Position numbers and translations under genes: made by a program | Part shown: in pieces, positions 1 to 11,795 of the stretch | Position numbering within the stretch: position 1 is the first letter of the stretch | How the letters are laid out: each line of letters opens with the position of its first letter | Assembly: GCA_022495005.1 (NCBI GenBank) | Contig: JAGYXB010000653.1 | Span: 1,922,001 to 1,986,000 of the forward strand | Origin: Rhyacophila brunnea | Taxonomy: Eukaryota > Arthropoda > Insecta > Trichoptera > Rhyacophilidae | DNA: 64,000 nucleotides | Reading direction: 5' to 3' | Notes under the pieces: generated by a model | What the model was told of the DNA's origin: nothing | The model's database searches: none | What the model saw: only the letters and a program-made list of their open reading frames with translations

Positions 1-1356
1 GTTGTGTTCCTCTTGACGATTGTTCCTCTGGACAGTGGTATTTTATCGTAAACGGGTAATCATATTTTTCTTCTTTCAATACATTTGAATGCACATTTTT
101 ACACCGGCAAAACTGTCCTGACGTTTAGTCACATATTGTCTTAAAATGAAAGTCAATCATAGTGTTTGTCATTTTTTTTAATGAAAAAGTAAATATTTTT
201 GTTTATAACCAAGTGAATTTTTTATTGTAAAGACTCCTTGTATCTGGCATTTTTTCATGTCACATAATAGTATATTGTTTTAGAATTCTTTAGAGCTATT
301 TACCTCATTGATAACTAAACACCAAAAAGTAAAACATTAAAAACCGTTAAAAATGACCATGTCATGTTCCTTTGGACAAATATTTGATTGTTCCTCTGGA
401 CACGTCCAAAAGAACAATGCATCATATTTATCTGGACAAAGTAATTCAATCTCCAACCAGTTAATATTTCAGTCCCGCGTTCATACAAACAAGTTACCTG
501 AAATAGTTGATCCTTTCCTTAAAATACCCTCAACGCTCGTGGTAAGAAACCTGGAAAATCGCGTATGTTGACCAACACCAGAGAAAAATGAATTAATAGC
601 AGTGACATTGAAAAAAATATAAAGGGGGATTTTAAAAACAAAATGATATGGGATATATTAACCCAAATCCAAAACTGAAGAAGGAATACAACTGATTTTG
701 TCGATCTCGGTATTAGCCAAATGCCACAAAACATGCATTAAAAGATCTTAATGCAATACAATTTTTAATGCAATACAATGTGACACATGCCAGAAATACG
801 TTCACAGGTGATATTGTGTTTTTTTATGAACGTTTTCTTGTGTGTGAAAAGTGTTATATTTTAAATAATGAATTGGATGAATCTGTTAGTAGTGAGTTTC
901 TATGAATTTGCAGATATAGTTACAAAAAAATAAAATTCGACTATGTTTGTCCCATTAAATAGTACTTATATACTCGTATAACAAAAATGTATGATTTATA
1001 ATGTTTATTTAAATAAAAACATTTTGAGTAATGCATATCGTTTTATATATAGGTTAATCCTAAATTAAAAATGACTGATCATGTGCTGTCCAGAGGAACA
1101 ATACTGTCCAGAATAACATGACCCTATTGTCCAGAGGAACATACATGGAAATGTTCCGCTGGACAATTTAGGGGTTTTTATAAAAGTGTCTATACTTCGC
1201 TTATTAAAAAACATGCACTGAAACAAAAAATACAAAGTGATGCATCATTTATCTGAGCTTGAAAAAGTTTAATCTTTTTTTATATTTTTTTTTTATAGTT
1301 TTTGAGAGAAAAAATCAGGAAACCATAAAACTGGAGAATTTCCAGAGAAACACAAC
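1..1356. mobile_element. Putative non-autonomous TIR element with a repeated TGTTCCTCTGGACA motif
   Basis: The first 15 bases (GTTGTGTTCCTCTTG) are matched in reverse complement at 1342-1356 (GTTGTGTTTCTCTGG), 13 of 15 identical. A 14-bp motif, TGTTCCTCTGGACA, recurs with few changes at 5-17 (partial), 21-34, 365-378 and 389-402 in one orientation, and inverted at 403-416, 1087-1100, 1105-1118 and 1128-1141; another forward copy lies at 1152-1165. The motifs cluster in the two ends and near 0.4 kb, as subterminal transposase-binding repeats do. No ORF above 72 codons lies inside, so it would be non-autonomous. The left end coincides with the window edge, so the true boundary may lie outside. 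No TSD can be read. Family unknown. Confidence 0.6.
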
Positions 1357-1604
1357 TTGCCCCTAATTATTGTGGAGAAAATGCAGTCATGACAACAATA
1401 ATTATTATTCGCGAAGGTTTTAGGCTCTGTGGTAGGAGCCTACCATATTTCAAACAATTCGATAGACTAACCGAGATTACGTGACGTAAAGTCCATACAA
1501 AAAATATCACAATTCCTTCGTAAATAACCCCAAATTTATTTACGTCAAGACAGATGGTGCGCTGTGGTATATTTTTTTAAACCCTTGTAGATTATTTTCA
1601 ATCT

Positions 1605-1718
1605 GTATGATATAAAATAATCAACTGATTATATAAATATATCAATATGCAATTAAAACATATTTTTCTTAAGAAAACAGGCTTTAAATAATCGCCGATT
1701 ATGGAGTCTTCGCTACTG
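1605..1718 (-). repeat. Dispersed repeat I, copy 1
   Basis: Reads on the minus strand from CAGTAGCGAAGACTCC down through TTTAAAGCCTG and CTTAAGAAAAAT. The same series occurs at 27350-27400 (-) and 47717-47830 (+). The CAGTRGCG start resembles a hAT-type terminus, but no opposite end or TSD was found. A SINE-1 copy abuts it at 1719. Confidence 0.5.
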
Positions 1719-1876
1719 CATTACAGTAACGGGAGTATTAAACATCACAATACAGGGTGCAACCCAATTACAGTAGGAAAACTCTCAGGTGTAAATATAT
1801 TATGACCTCTCCGGGAGTCGAACCCGGAATCCTTGGGTAAAAGGCCAATGCCTTACGCACTGGACTACGACGGCTG
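1719..1876 (-). mobile_element. SINE-1 copy (tRNA-derived)
   Basis: On the minus strand the head reads GCCGTCGTAGTCCAGTGCG (A-box region) followed by GGGTTCGACTCCCGG (B box), i.e. the internal RNA polymerase III promoter of a tRNA. The body continues with a segment shared with the copy at 59505-59691 (ATTGGG...CCTGT...TGTGATGTTTAATA). The same head and body recur six more times in this window, so this is a SINE and not a functional tRNA gene. Confidence 0.8.
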
Positions 1877-2930
1877 CGTTTACATTAATAGATCAAAAAA
1901 TATATATTAAATTTAAATAAGACACTGGTTTAAATAATTTCTACTTATTTAAATTAAATATTTCATTCGCGCAACAAAAAAAAATTCGATTATGAATTTC
2001 ATGAAAGAAAAGTTTCTCCGTTGCTGACTTAAGCTCACCATCTGAATTAATAATATAAAACATTTTAAAAAGTTGTACAGAAACCACAGAGACCATCGAA
2101 TTACGTGGCATGTAAATAAATAAAATATCGGCCAATAAATCATTATTAGACAAGCTGTATTAAATTATAATATAGACTTTTACAAGTAAATATTCTTTGA
2201 ACTTTCAATTCACAAACTTTGTGTGGTTGTGAATAAATATGTAAAAAGTAAATTACTTTATGTTGTTTTAAATAAATATTCAAAAAGTATTTTCATACGA
2301 GCGCCTGTAGGGTGGAGTTATTCACTTGTTTTACTTATGTTGTTAACTATTCGCCCAACTCATTGGGTCCTTCTTCTGTATAAAAACCTCTTTTCTTATT
2401 GCAGTCTTCTATCAAAGATTGTGGGGCAACTTTCAGTACACCTCCCTGGCCTAGGCCAGTCGTATCAGACTTCTAACGCCTTGGATATTGAATTATTAAC
2501 AGAGGTTACATAGATAAAGTAATCGCCATCTACTAACTTTAAGAGCACATAATATATCTCATTGTCTAAAATATGATAGTATCTATAAGTTATCTTGTCT
2601 TATCGGTTCATTTTAGAATCTCATTATTGGTAATATGACCATCTTATGATATCTTTATGATGGACAATACATCCACATCTTGAAAGCTTCCAGTCTTCTT
2701 ATTGTCCGTTCCTTTAAAATCTTGGCTTCAACTCTTAGACTAGTACAGATATGATGTAGTGCGTGATTGCCGTCTACCGATTACCCAAACCTGTCTTGAT
2801 TGTAGAAGAGATTTTTAATTTTTTAAAAACGCTTCTAGTCACCTCAATCCTAAAAACATAACAAATATTTTAATATATAAGTAAAATTTAAATAGATCAA
2901 GAATTCCAAAATTTCTGTGATGTTTAGTTG
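1877..2930. other. No supported gene
   Basis: AT-rich DNA. A 96-codon ORF at 2223-2513 (+) matches nothing I recognise and its start lies in AT-rich sequence. The stretch 2290-2480 and 2640-2800 is somewhat less AT-rich and could be an old repeat, but no family could be assigned. Confidence 0.4.
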
Positions 2931-3152
2931 GCGACTCTCGTAATCAAATACGTAGGGCGCTGTCCTTTCAACCGGGAGCTTCGGACTTGATTCCCGGTGA
3001 GGTCACAATATATTTATGAGATTTTCTTACATATTGTGATTGTTTCACTTATATTAGGTACTAATTATCCTACTGTTTCACTACATAACTATCATTAGAC
3101 CTCATGGCCTGTTACAGTGTTAAAAAAGACACCACTGTCATAATTAAAGGAA
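2931..3152 (+). mobile_element. SINE-1 copy (diverged)
   Basis: Head GGCGACTCTCGTA, then GGGCGCTGTCC and the B-box-like GACTTGATTCCCGG, followed by GAGGTCACAATATATTTATG, as in the other SINE-1 copies. The distal part, GGCCTGTTACAGTGTTAAAAA at 3109-3129, matches the tail of the 59.5-kb copy. Older than that copy judging by mismatches. Confidence 0.75.
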
Positions 3153-5384
3153 CACACTCATCAAAAACGATGATGCTAGTACAATATATTATTTTAATTT
3201 ATTCTGAGATAATAATCGTATCATTATGTTAGGTACCTAAATACTTAACTTTATAGTCCACATTATTTATAGATAGTTTTTGAAAAACTTTTTTATATTC
3301 TGTAAGTACTCAAAATATGGCCGTATCCTTGTCTTTACATAACATTTTTGTGGTATTTTTAATAAATGATAATTTAACTAATACGATAATTATCAATCAA
3401 AATACTCTGTTCTATGACAATGACGTATTTGCGATATTTTTAACCTTTTTTCATTCAAAATATAGGTAGGTATCTTGATAGTTTATTTATTCTATTATCA
3501 TACTGATTCAAAAATAAAAAAAATATAAATAGCTTAAAAACCATTCACTTGATTTCTTAGTGCCCATTTTATATTTTTAGGTTAGTTTTTTTGTAAACTT
3601 GTTTTTATTGTTATTGTTTGTTAATATGTAACCACTTCAAAAATGTCTTGTCCTTGTCATAAAGCAACACTTTTTCGCTGTTTTCAGTAAATCAAAATTC
3701 CGAGAACGGAATTCTACCGAAACAGAACTCGAAAAATAAACAACATTAGAACGACTCGTATTTTTAGCGCTTAAGTTTTTTATAAATTGAATTTTAGGAA
3801 ACCCACTTAAGTTTTTTCCTGCTGAAAGCTCCACTCCTTTTTCCGGATTCGTTTGGTTTATGCTAAAGGAAATCCCAAGATAAAAAATGATGATCTCCCT
3901 AGTTTTCGCGAACATTCTCAGTTATTGTTCATTGTGTGGACTACCTCGGGATTTGTAAGGTTTTTGCGATTAATATTAGACCGCGTAAATATAAAAACAA
4001 TTCAAAAAGTTTTTAAAACCTTTTTTGTTTTCACTGGGAAGGTTTTTAATAAAAAAATATTTATTTTCGGATACCATTCTTATAATAACGGTATTTACGA
4101 CTTACGAGGTTTATACGACTGTATTATGCTAAATTAACGTATTTTAAAAAAGCACATAATAAAACAAAAATATTTTAATGTTTTGAATTAAGAAAACTTA
4201 ATAAAATCATCAGAATATTCTGTCAACGTATTTTAAACATTTTTAAATTATAAATCATTTAGCCTCAAAACGGTACAGAAAAATATTGGAATATTTCAGG
4301 ACAAAACCTACATCCAGGAGATTCCGACCAACGTGCTTTACCAATTAAGAAGGCATCCGTGCCATTCTTAATCACTTAAATGGCAACCTATTTTTTTGGT
4401 TTGAAATAAGGTCCATAATAATAAGAAACATTAACATAGTGTCCCATTTGGCGGCAGGGTCTTTCCAAATTTTTAGTTGTAGTGCACTTACACTAAGATA
4501 ATAATTGAAAAAAAAAACTTTTTTTTTATTACATTTAAGAATATGGCATTTGTTATTTAATATAATAGAAAACCTCAAAAACATACTTTCTATACCAATA
4601 TTTTTTCATAGATATTTTCCTGGTGGGTATGTTTGGGAAGTGTTCCGAATTTAATATTCAATAACGAATGCTACATTTTAAAATCTTGTGACTGATTCAT
4701 TGAATAAATCAAATGTTTCCTTTTTAATTAGTTTGAGTTTGGATATTTGATTTACCTAGTACAGTCAATCATATACACAATTCAAAAATGTAGGTATAAC
4801 CTTAAAAAATATTAATATATATAATGGTGGTTATACGTTAGTTAAAGATTTCCTAAAACCCAACATGAAAGATTGTGGCAATATGCCTATGGATGTAATG
4901 TCAAGATACCCTCAAAATAATATTATATAAATGTAATTTTTAATATGACATCATGGTTAATCCATACTTTATTAATAATACTTATTTAGGATTCATCAAA
5001 TAAAACTGATAATTTATCACCATACACATTATGTATTATCCTACGTAAAGAAAAAGAAATTCCTAGAAGACTTCGTTAAAATCGAGTTGGATTTTAATAT
5101 TTTGGGAATTTATAACGAGAGGGAAGTGGCTAATCATGATTGGTGACTGAGGTCAATGGTGTAATGCCAGAAACAAGAGGTATATTTTTATGCTATACGA
5201 ATACATAGGTAATACATATTTTTTGATGACAAAAGAAAACATTATATGAGGTAGCTATATCAAAAAGACATGAGAACGTCTCGTATTATAGTAATAATTA
5301 ATTAGGGTTCTCTCAGAGTGTCATTATTCTTTAATGAAATCACGCATAAAATATAAACATTTGCAAAAGTGAAATGGCACGGCG
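3153..5384. other. No supported gene
   Basis: AT-rich DNA. Short ORFs of 92 (3637-3915, -) and 94 codons (3853-4137, +) overlap each other on opposite strands and show no recognisable domain; they look like chance frames. Confidence 0.4.
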
Positions 5385-5392
5385 TATAAAAA
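5385..5392 (+). promoter_or_regulatory. Candidate TATA box
   Basis: TATAAAAA preceded by GGCG, about 28 bases upstream of a possible initiator (GTCAAAG around 5410-5416). TATA strings are common by chance in DNA this AT-rich. This one is singled out only because a less AT-rich segment and a consensus 5' splice site follow it. Confidence 0.35.
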
Positions 5393-5412
5393 CTAAGACA
5401 GTCGACAGTGTC

Positions 5413-5512
5413 AAAGTTTAAAAACAAACAGCCCCCGAAGTCAAGTCAAGTGTATTCCTACGGTGAAAGCTACGTTAATAATTCGGTTGGTCTGCAGACA
5501 TTTAATACAGTG
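5413..5512 (+). other. Candidate non-coding first exon with 5' splice site
   Basis: About 100 bases between the candidate TATA box and ACAGTG/GTAAGTAA, where the GT of a strong metazoan donor lies at 5513-5514. The segment contains no ATG, so it would be a 5'-UTR exon with the coding start in a later exon. It is less AT-rich than its flanks. No matching downstream exon could be recognised on the plus strand in this window, which would require a long intron. Confidence 0.3.
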
Positions 5513-8504
5513 GTAAGTAAACTTTTCGACCCACTGTATTTAACAGCCTCATCCCTTAGACTGGAATAAACAAAAATAAGTAAAAAAATAAATTCTTGCG
5601 TGGTATACTATGAAAGTATGTTGAAAGAAGCCAAACCTAAACATTTTTTAAGTCACATTAAGGATAGATAATTCAATTTTTCTTTCAATACACTCTATTC
5701 AGGTGTTTTTATAGCTGTATATTTTTACTGACTACACAACTATTTTTTAACAGTCTTATACATATATACGTAGATATATTAAATTATTAAATGTGTTGAA
5801 TAAAACCCATGTTAACTTAGTATCAGAATGTTCACTTCAATAACCGTGTCTGTTTAACTATATGTTTAGGCCCAAAGCATATATTTAGTAGGTTGACTAA
5901 TATCTATTAACTACTTCTCGTAAAGACATTGTTTAAGAACCCTCATCAGAGGGAAGGGGGTGGCTTAGGTCTACACTGGATTGTGGAGTCAAAAGAAAAA
6001 AAGTGTTATATACACCGATTTCTTTTATATACTTACACATAAATAATTATTCTAAATGTGTCCAGTTTCTCTTTCAAGTTTATTCTGTAATAAATTTTAC
6101 ATTGAATTTCAATATGAATCGTATAAACTTTTAGAGGGCATAAAATTTTTAGAAACAGATAAAACCTAAAAGGACTGTGTAAACCACGTTTCAATTTGGT
6201 AGTTTTATTCCCTTTTTAACTATTGCTGTTCAGGTATCTTAACAGTATATTTAAGAGATCTACTTGTAAGTCATCTATTTTATAGGTCCATATTTAATTC
6301 TAAGATAAACAGTAGTACAAACCTCCATTTCTTTAAATTCAAACAGAATAAAATAGTATACAGATCAAATTAAAAAATATATTAACACAAGATTTTCAAT
6401 TTTTTTAGGTGTTTTTACTAAACTGTACATGACAAAATGATAATATATTTATATATATTTAATTTTACAAATTGGTTACTTAGTTGATATTAAAAGATTA
6501 TATATATAAAACTGCATAAAAAATGACTCTTATAAAATAATAATGATGTATTTACGATGAGTTTATAATTGGTTGGCATTTTTTTTTCTAAATCTTTTTT
6601 CAATAATATAGTATGTGATGATAGTCGTGCATATTGATTTAACTAGCAATGTTTACTCATAGTTGAAAATACTTATTTTATCTAACTCATGGTGTTAATG
6701 CTTTTAAACGTATTTCTATTTATTTGGTTAGAATAAAAAAATAACAAATTACGCTGAATAGAAATCGCAAAACAGACAATGACACGGTAACAGGTTTGAA
6801 CAAAATATGGAAAAAAAACGCCATATCATAATGGTCAAATATTCGCCTGGCCATGCCTCAGATCTTTTATACACTTCTACATGGTCTTGATGTCTATGGT
6901 GAATATATTTTTATGGACTTATGGGGTCATACAAGATAAAAAACTAAGTAGAATTCTAAAGTTCTAAAAAAATTATGTAAATGGTTGGCTCCTTCAAATA
7001 TGACATAAAAAAGCAGTCAAAACGGATAATGATATTCTGGAAAATCTCATTGTCAGCGCAATCATCAATATTTGATACAAAATAAGGACATATTATATTA
7101 TATACAATATTTCAATCATGAATTTGCTAGAAAGACATAATTACCAGGCATCGGTTACAATTAAGTACCTAAGTAATATTATTTACCATAAAATTGTTTA
7201 AAAGCAATTTTTAATTACCTACTAGAGATAAAAAAACAGTTATTAGAAATCATTATCATACATCATGAATAGATCGATAGCTTAAAGATAAATATACTCA
7301 CGGAGAAAGTGAAAAATGTGAGATCGATTTCCACCTGATCCTACATTTTTTTCTAAATTGTTTCTAATATATATTTTTATGAGATTTTTCAGAATGTTGA
7401 ATTTTTATAACTAAAATTTTAAAGGAGTTACAATCTTTGATAGTGGAGGCTGTGAAAATGAAGAACAATTATGTTACATTTAAGATTGTCTTAAAAATCA
7501 GAATTTCACGAATTATAAAGTATTTTTCATACACATTTCTATTGTCACATTTTCACCTGACCCGATTTGTATGATAAAAGATATACTCGTATAATAAATT
7601 GTAATTCATTTTGGTTACCGTAAAGGTTTTTTATAGCTATGCAGTAGCAGGGGAGCAAACTTTAAGGCAGGAAAAGTTAAAGTTTTCGTTAGCAAAAAGT
7701 TTCGCGGAAAGTTTAAGTTGGTGGACGCTCGTCGTGAAAAATTCACGACGAAGCGAATTCATTAACACTGCGTTTAAATTTTACGACTACCACTTCTATT
7801 CCACATTCCACACTCAAGAATTAAAATTTAAAATGCAATCCATGAGCCTGAAAATTCGTGTTCTCAAGTTGCAGTAACTGTCGTTTTAATAACTAATTAT
7901 AAAATTAGATTAATGCCCAAGAATCTCATCTTTTAAGCTTTGAAAATTTTGTTAGTACATTGGTGAGAGTGCGTGAAATGACACATCAGTCATTGGTGAA
8001 GGATATAATCACTAAAAGATACCTAGTTTGCGTAAAAATATGAGACACGTATTCTAGATGCCACTGACATTGTCGCACAGTCACGCGGATTCCGTAGCTG
8101 TGGCTAATACTCCCACAACCTGCAGCGAAATATGCAATGAATGTCACACATGGTGGTAGGTGTGGGATACGGGGACATAGCATAACCTCGTACTTGCCGT
8201 ATGTTTTGATATTAAATTAAAATAGAATTACGTAAAATATCATGTTCGCTCTTAAACGGAGCATAGGATGTGTCTCAACATATTAGAGATTTTTACGAAG
8301 AATGGTTATCAACCATTCGACAAACCCGTTAGGCTCTTGTACCGGATTAAACACTTTGCATACTTATTATCATATATTTTTTGTGGGGAGCACCTTTGAG
8401 TATAATTCCAGTTTTGGTCATTTTAAGTATGTACTTATACAAAAATCAAAATATTAAATAGTAGGTACTATCAATTTATTATAACATTATAACGTGTATA
8501 ATTA
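5513..8504. other. No supported gene
   Basis: AT-rich DNA. An 88-codon ORF at 7611-7877 (+) has no recognisable domain; it contains a perfect short hairpin at 7730-7750 (9-bp arms CGTCGTGAA, 3-base loop). If the 5.4-kb exon is real, this would be its first intron. Confidence 0.4.
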
Positions 8505-8990
8505 ATGGCGGCGCTTTTATAATGGACTGTAATTTTTGAATGACTGTGATGGTGGTATGCTGGGGCGGTGGTTAGGCGGGAGTCAGTCCAGGCACTAGCC
8601 TTATTGATGTTCAGATGTCTGGCTGAAGCTGGTCCCTGGTGCATGCCCTCACGTCCTAGTAGGCACTGGTACGGTACACTTGGGTTTATATGATAAACGA
8701 GGGGACACCATGTGCCGGTGACACGGCTTGACAGTGATTTTCTGAGTTTGCACGGAGATTCGAATAGTAGTATTGCTTACACTGCGGTTACACTATACAA
8801 ACTCGTGGTCTGCACTTACTTTCTTAGTTACTCTGTATGCGCTTTGAATTACTTGTTAACGACAGTCAAGCTGTAAGAAGCCTAGGTGCGCTCGTTCTAC
8901 TGATGTAACTGAAGTTTATTTATTAATAACGGTCAACTGATGACTCGTTACTGAGTTGCGCCTGGGTTGCGACAATACTTTTGATTATAG
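8505..8990. other. GC-richer island of unknown nature
   Basis: About 490 bases near 45-50% G+C set in DNA of about 27%, with abrupt edges. No long ORF, tRNA-like box or inverted repeat pair was found, and I could not identify TG...CA ends with a TSD that would make it a solo LTR. It could be an old retroelement terminus, a regulatory region or an unrecognised exon cluster. Confidence 0.35.
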
Positions 8991-10419
8991 ATAGGAGGGA
9001 AATATTGGGATGAGGACGACCATAATTTGACCAACCCTTAAATAGCCATTTTCAAAACATTATATTTTATTATTTTATAATTTAACGTTTCTTAACATAT
9101 ATTTTACTCTTATGTAAAATTATCTTATCGGACTGGCACTCATAATTATTTTATTATTGTAGAATGTAATTTAAGTATAACTTTAATTTATTAACTTATA
9201 CCAAATAATAAAGTACCTATGCTACATATTAATATTAAGGGTACAATGCTCAGAAATTTATAAACAAGATCCGAAACTTTTATATTTTATGCAAAAGCAT
9301 GGCAACAAACTATATAGAGATAATAATACACCTGCTAATAATACTATGATTGATGATGATATTTTTTCAGTCGATTATAGGAATCGTTTTTTTTTTATTC
9401 TCTTTTAGAATATAATAATAATATGTTACCGATTAAATTAGATTCACTTATACGCGTCACAATGCGGCTCTGACATGTATGCCTTGCATTTAATTTTACA
9501 ATCCTAAAATAAGTATCGTTACAAGAAACCTGTGCCCGAAAAATTGTACGCATATAGGTGGTGGTATTAAAGTATACCATGAGATGTTGTATCGGTATCA
9601 GATGGCCGTATAGCATTGATATCAATTCCATGTCTAAAATGAAAATGTATTTCGTAAATATCATTTCGAAATTAACTATTTTATTTGCTGATAAGCATAC
9701 ATTTTATACGGACGCAGTTATGTACTAAAATTATCAATTGAAAACATGTTGGTATATTAAAATATAGTAGAATGTATCTATGGATTTTTTAACGTGTATG
9801 GAAAACCTGTGGGGTAATTGAAGCGTAGATAAAGAAATGCATGATTGAATTTTCAACCACTCACTGTCACTTGATACAAATATGTCACACAGTCGTGTAT
9901 CTAGTATAAAAATGAGAGCATGTGAGCATTTCGTTGTGAAAATATCCAAAAATGCTTTCAATTCAAAATGAAAATTAGCATAAAGAATACGTTAGATAAC
10001 AATAATTATTCTAAAAGCTTTTGGTACGTATTCACACTTCGGTACCATTCAATATTCAATTCTGTTTGAGAAATTTAAAATGATTTACCGAAGGATCTGA
10101 TGTGAAAGGGAATAAAAAAAAATTGGCGGTGGCCGAACTACGCCGCGCGCTTGACATACATAAAAAACGCTCAATTTTTAATGAAAATGGATTCATGAGA
10201 GTAAAACAAACATGTGGAAGTCAATCAATTCAAAATTCTAGCTCCATTTTGTTGTGTGTTAATCAAAAAGTAGATTATTATAATTGCACTTTACTTTACG
10301 TATATTGACCAATTAATTAATTTATTAATCAGTTTTTATAATATATAAAAAATACTATGCAAATAAAAATATTTTATTTAAAACAAATTAGTTATCATTT
10401 TACGTTTTTAACAGTACAC
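8991..10419. other. No supported gene
   Basis: AT-rich DNA. ORFs of 89 (9395-9664, -), 75 (9734-9961, -) and 68 codons (10102-10308, +) have no recognisable feature. Confidence 0.4.
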
Positions 10420-10519
10420 TTCTCTTTTTTTGATTAAGCGACGATTAAGCTGAGTCTTATTTAGCTTTATGTTTACATAATTATGCCATAATACTCAGTT
10501 ACAGTATTAAATTACACCA
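10420..10519 (-). mobile_element. Short 3'-end fragment of the RNase H LINE
   Basis: A T-run followed by TTAAGC...GAGTCTTATTTAGCTTTA matches the 3'-UTR and tail of the LINE at 23768-24905 (there 23796-23837). It is therefore a severely 5'-truncated copy, inserted in the same orientation, about 100 bases long. Confidence 0.6.
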
Positions 10520-10533
10520 CTTATGAGAAAATC

Positions 10534-10551
10534 ATATATATATATATATAT
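10534..10551. repeat. (AT)n microsatellite
   Basis: Nine AT units immediately beside the SINE-1 head at 10553. Confidence 0.85.
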
Positions 10552-10552
10552 T

Positions 10553-10626
10553 ATATGCCGCGCCGGTAATTGAACATGGTGTGAAAACTCAGTGCAACGC
10601 ATTTGACTACGTAGGCTGCCGTTAGT
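10553..10626 (-). mobile_element. SINE-1 head fragment
   Basis: On the minus strand GGCAGCCTACGTAGTCAAATGCGTT and a decayed B box (TTCAATTACC) match the tRNA-like head of SINE-1. The body beyond the head is replaced by the (AT)n tract. Strongly diverged. Confidence 0.5.
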
Positions 10627-11660
10627 AATTTACCAACTTTCGTAGAAACACATTGATCAAAATATAATATGTAACACACATTTCAAATAATTTAAGAGTA
10701 ATCAGTACTGCTTTGATCGTTAAAATACACCATCCGGATTGCCATGAATGTGAGTGCTATACGTTAAAAAAAATCCCAGACTTTTTTCTAGCTGGTATAT
10801 TTCAGATGTTATTCTAAAACCTATCAAAATAAATTGAGTTGAGTTATTTTATCGATAGCGATGGGGAAATAATTACATAAGTCAATTTTAAGATATTTTT
10901 TGTATTTATATTTTGTATTTTTATTTGTATTTGTATTTTAAAAAAATAATGTTGCATAAATCATTGACCTATTTTGAAATGATATTTTTTTAAAAATTGG
11001 GAAAAGATATCTTTTAAAAAATATCACTCGACTGAGTACTGTAAAACATGCAGTATAGACTTTATGTGATTGATCCCCAGTCATCGTTTTATTATCAAAG
11101 TATATTTTGTATTAAAATAGTTTTCATATCTTAAAGACATAATTTGCTGTTTATAAAGTGTATTTACCACATAAGAGAAATATCAAATGATGAATTCATT
11201 TACTTGTTAAATTTGTAATCAATTAATAATTTTATTATTATCGTTAAATTGGAAGTAAGAATGTGTTGTATAATTTGATTTCAACAAGGTGATTATATTC
11301 TATGTTCGGATTTCGGTTTTATGTATTGCTTTATTAATAAAAATCCATGATATTATATTCCTATCCATGGCATCAATATCATGATCAGCCTAAAGAAATT
11401 CATCGCTAGTGAAGGCCTCTCTAATCTTATATTTATCTACGTTGTAATATTTAATAATATTTGCGTTTCCCAGTTTGGTTTGATATAATGATTCAAAGCT
11501 TAAGAACATCGAAAAGTACGTTGCATTATTGTCAGGAAATATTGAGCTGCAATCCAAATATTGTTTCAATCGATAAAAAAAATATAAAAGGTATTGTAAT
11601 CTAAGATTTGGATTTAGTTTTGTATATTCAATAGATAATGGCTACCAACGAACAATGGTG
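10627..11660. other. No supported gene
   Basis: AT-rich DNA without a long ORF or recognisable repeat. Confidence 0.4.
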
Positions 11661-11795
11661 CACAAGTGGCACCATAAGCAACACGCGGTTGTATTGGAAT
11701 TGTTTTCTGCAATGCTTGTTTCTATGCTAGCAAACAATACCACTACAACTGCATGGTGATTTTACCGTGTCCATGGTGCCACTATATACTGATTT
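11645..11795 (-). mobile_element. Palindromic MITE, family E copy 1
   Basis: AGTGGCACCAT at 11665-11675 and its exact reverse complement at 11773-11783 bound a 119-base segment whose two halves are imperfect inverted copies of each other (GGTTGTATTGGAATTGTTT against AGTTGTAGTGGTATTGTTT). A second copy lies at 54928-55075 in the opposite orientation, so this is a dispersed element able to fold into a long hairpin. Confidence 0.6.

Noticed and set aside
1801..1876. Minus-strand tRNA gene candidate
   Set aside because: Same reason: the head and body recur across the window as SINE-1, and no acceptor stem closes.
7730..7750. Perfect 9-bp-arm hairpin as a terminator or regulatory structure
   Set aside because: A single short palindrome in AT-rich DNA with no neighbouring gene; no functional inference is justified.
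8505..8990. Solo LTR at the GC-richer island
   Set aside because: No TG...CA ends with a matching 4-6-bp duplication could be found, so only the compositional anomaly is reported.
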